Shown: positions 62,243 to 64,000 of the stretch, piece after piece
Layout of the letters: the number at the start of each line of letters is the position of its first letter
How positions within the stretch are numbered: position 1 is the stretch's first letter
From: Knoellia sp. S7-12
GTDB taxonomy: Bacteria; Actinomycetota; Actinomycetes; Actinomycetales; Dermatophilaceae
Length of the DNA: 64,000 nucleotides
Direction: 5' to 3'
Assembly (NCBI RefSeq): GCF_040518285.1
Contig: NZ_CP155449.1
Location: 558,001 to 622,000, forward strand
Program-made: the position numbers and the translations under genes
Notes under the pieces: generated by a model
Told to the model about the DNA's origin: nothing
Database searches by the model: none
Seen by the model: the letters and a program-made list of their open reading frames with translations, nothing else

Positions 62243-63142
62243 ATGTCCGTCGCGCTCACGCTCACCCGCTTGGGTGGATGCGCGCGCGCCAAGGAGCTGC
62301 GACGCAGACACTCGGGCAGAGCCCTTGCCAAGGCGCTGCGCAACGGCGAGGTCATCAAGGTGGGGCGAGGTCGCTACGCCCTCCCCGCCACCGCCGAGCA
62401 TCGCCGCATCGCCCACGCACGCACGGGGGTCCTGTCCCACCTGAGTGCAGCACAGGAGCACGGCTGGAAGGTCAAGAACGTGCCCGAGAGGCCGCAGGTG
62501 GCGTTCCCCCGAACGCGTCGCCTCCGGCCTGGCCAGCGAGAGGGCATCGACCCGCACTGGGCCGACCTCGCCGAGACAGAGCTGGCGGCCGGGGTCACCG
62601 CGCCCCGGCGCACCGTCCTTGACTGTGCCCGAACCCTCCCGTTCGACGAGGCCCTGGCAGTCGCCGACTCAGCCCTCCGCTCCGGCAAGATCGATGCGGC
62701 TGAGCTCCGAGCGGGAGCCGCTGGACTACAGGGCAAGGGCGCCGGGGCCGCGCGGCGGGTTGCTGAGCACTCAGACGGTCGTGCTGCCAATCCGCTGGAG
62801 TCGGTGTTGCGCGCCTTGTGCATCGAAGAAGAGCTGCTCCTCACCCCTCAACTCCAGGTCGCGGACCCGGGCCTGTTTGCTGTCGTCGATCTGGGGAGCG
62901 AGGAGTTGCGTCTCATCATCGAGGCCGAGGGTTACGAGACCCATGGCACTCGCAAGGGGCTACGGCGCGACTGCCAGCGGCACTCACTCTTCGCGATCTG
63001 GGGCTGGGTGTCGCTGCAGTTCTCCTACGAGGACGTGATGTTCGAGCAGGAGTGGACGCGCTGGGTGCTCAGCTCGTGGGTCGTCACGCACGGGGGTGGG
63101 ACGCCGGCCTCGCCACCGAACAGATTCCGTGCGGCAGCCTGA
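62243..63142 (+). CDS. AbiEi-like winged-helix protein with DUF559/Vsr-type nuclease domain
   Basis: 299 residues. ATG 62243 gives a sensible start; the longer frame runs through a repeat element. The N-terminal 60 residues resemble the AbiEi-type winged helix (LTRLGGCARAKELRRRHSGR, EVIKVGRGRYALP). The C-terminal 100 residues resemble a DUF559/PD-(D/E)xK nuclease: NPLESVLRALCIEEELLLTP, FAVVDLGSEELRLIIEAEGY, then HGTRKGLRRDCQRHSLFAI. No antitoxin gene is adjacent. It is flanked by two copies of the inverted-repeat element. Role unknown. Confidence 0.75.
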   Translation: MSVALTLTRLGGCARAKELRRRHSGRALAKALRNGEVIKVGRGRYALPATAEHRRIAHARTGVLSHLSAAQEHGWKVKNVPERPQVAFPRTRRLRPGQREGIDPHWADLAETELAAGVTAPRRTVLDCARTLPFDEALAVADSALRSGKIDAAELRAGAAGLQGKGAGAARRVAEHSDGRAANPLESVLRALCIEEELLLTPQLQVADPGLFAVVDLGSEELRLIIEAEGYETHGTRKGLRRDCQRHSLFAIWGWVSLQFSYEDVMFEQEWTRWVLSSWVVTHGGGTPASPPNRFRAAA

Positions 63143-63239
63143 GCCAATGGACATGCAGTGCCTCTCGCGGGACCTCGCCGTCGTGGGGCGGCCCCCCGAG
63201 GATCTGGGCTCGACTGGACCACTGCATGTCCGTTGGCTC
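63141..63239. repeat. about 99-bp inverted-repeat element, copy B
   Basis: Arms 63141-63160 and 63220-63239 match at 19 of 20 positions (GCCAATGGACATGCAGTG type) around a 59-base loop. It begins at the stop of the nuclease-like gene. Confidence 0.87.
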
Positions 63240-63270
63240 GCCGATGTGGCGAGGGTGGGAGGGTGGGGGC

Positions 63271-64000
63271 ATGAGTGAGACGGCGTGGACGGGTGGGCAG
63301 ATCACGGCGCGTGCGCACTGCGTCCTCGCGCCCAATCCCGGGCCAATGACGCTGGATGGCACCAACACGTGGGTGCTCCTCGAGCCGGGCTCGACCGAAG
63401 CCATCGTCATCGATCCCGGTCCGCTCGACGAACAGCACTTGCAGCGCGTATGCCGTGTGGTCGCCGATGCCGGCGCCCGCGTCACCCACACGATCCTCAC
63501 CCACGGCCACGCCGACCACGCCGAGGCAGCCCCCCGCTTCGCCGAGCTCACGGGCAGCCGGGTCCGAGCCGTCGGACGCGGACACGACGACCTCGCCGAC
63601 GGTGACGTCATCCGCGCGGGCTCCCTCGAGATCCGCGTCGTCGCCACCCCGGGTCACACGAGCGACTCGGTGTCCTTCGCGCTCGCGGCCGACCACACCC
63701 TGCTCACCGGCGACACCATCCTGGGGAGGGGCACCACAGTGGTGGCGCACCCGGACGGCGAGCTCACGGCATACCTCGCGTCGTTGAAACGCCTCGCAGA
63801 CCTGACCGGCAACGGAGAGGTGACCAGCATCCTCCCCGGCCACGGACCCGTGGTCCCCGATGCGGCAGCGATGGTCGCGTTCTATCGCACCCACCGTCAG
63901 GAGCGGCTCGAGCAGGTGCGGCAGGCGCTCACCGACGGTGCGTCACGCGAAGCGGACCCGGTCGAGGGCGTGCTGACGCGGGTCTATGCGGATGTGCCAC
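63271..64000 (+). CDS. MBL-fold metallo-hydrolase (3' partial)
   Basis: 243 codons are visible and the gene runs off the window. ATG 63271. LAPNPGPMTLDGTNTWVLLE opens the fold; the zinc motif is ILTHGHADHAEAAP (HxHxDH); ATPGHTSDSVSFALAADHTL and LTGDTILGRGTTV hold the next His and Asp ligands, and SILPGHGPVV a further His. A LACTB2-like C-terminal helix region begins. It corresponds to Rv3677c in the mycobacterial order. Probable hydrolase or RNase-like; substrate unknown. Confidence 0.88.
   Translation, partial: MSETAWTGGQITARAHCVLAPNPGPMTLDGTNTWVLLEPGSTEAIVIDPGPLDEQHLQRVCRVVADAGARVTHTILTHGHADHAEAAPRFAELTGSRVRAVGRGHDDLADGDVIRAGSLEIRVVATPGHTSDSVSFALAADHTLLTGDTILGRGTTVVAHPDGELTAYLASLKRLADLTGNGEVTSILPGHGPVVPDAAAMVAFYRTHRQERLEQVRQALTDGASREADPVEGVLTRVYADVP

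Noticed and set aside
62094-63239. Classical composite transposon
   Set aside because: No transposase motif (DDE or HUH) and no target-site duplication were visible; the repeats are each internally palindromic rather than simple terminal repeats.

Overview
The window is GC-rich, gene-dense actinobacterial chromosome. GTG starts are common, many neighbouring genes overlap by ATGA or GTGA, and the gene set is typical of Micrococcales: a WblA/WhiB4-type WhiB protein, a class A PBP with a PASTA domain, a lysC-asd pair with an internal lysC-beta start, a paired ArsA/Get3-like locus, and a PPi-type phosphofructokinase. An Intrasporangiaceae-like organism is my best guess. No phage, plasmid, IS transposase or CRISPR was seen.

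Layout. 1-532: tail of a secreted Ig-like/FIMAH protein. 718-8912: a tightly coupled ebo-like operon (myo-inositol-phosphate synthase-like, UbiA/EboC, sugar-phosphate isomerase-like, EboA, EboB, EboE, EboF), followed by a second isomerase-like gene. 8963-17674: housekeeping and accessory genes (HerA-like ATPase, M15 peptidase, two membrane/lipid genes, a small membrane protein flanked by direct repeats, AEC transporter, PrpE, VOC protein, AraC regulator). 17718-17802: tRNA-Ser. 18112-25912: cell-wall MurNAc recycling (NagZ, NamZ, AmiE-like, MurR, MurQ, MurK-like), then the SRP RNA. 26238-34295: FrnE-like protein, membrane hydrolase plus phospholipase A2, a two-component system, a DoxX-like protein, a cupredoxin and an ABC pair. 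34389-38786: dnaX, acyltransferase, recR, DUF5063. 38862-46482: flavoprotein, lysC, asd, LytR_C protein, PFK, membrane protein. 46487-52096: TauE, GntR, then a divergent MatC/CoA-transferase/carboxyltransferase operon. 52151-52227: tRNA-Pro. 52323-64000: lipoprotein, phosphoesterase, YqeY, then a locus ordered like Mycobacterium tuberculosis Rv3682-Rv3677c (PBP, WblA, two ArsA ATPases, DUF4177, RidA, MBL hydrolase), into which a NUDIX gene and a DUF559-type gene are interpolated.

How genes work together. The ebo-like genes look like one translationally coupled unit for making or moving a small metabolite. The 18-26 kb cluster forms a near-complete path from peptidoglycan fragments to GlcNAc-6-phosphate; all three exo-enzymes carry Tat-like signals, but no transporter is encoded with them. 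The 46-52 kb region looks like a regulated dicarboxylate (malonate-like) uptake and activation operon.

The most interesting non-gene signals are: a family of about 100-bp inverted repeats (40225, 62094, 63141) with conserved arms and loop length, two of which bracket the DUF559-type gene; an AT-rich island with seven CTAG sites between the divergent PBP and wblA genes; a dispersed GGCATAC/GTATGCC heptamer seen about 47 times; and TANNNT hexamers 6-7 nt before many start codons, which suggest leaderless transcripts.
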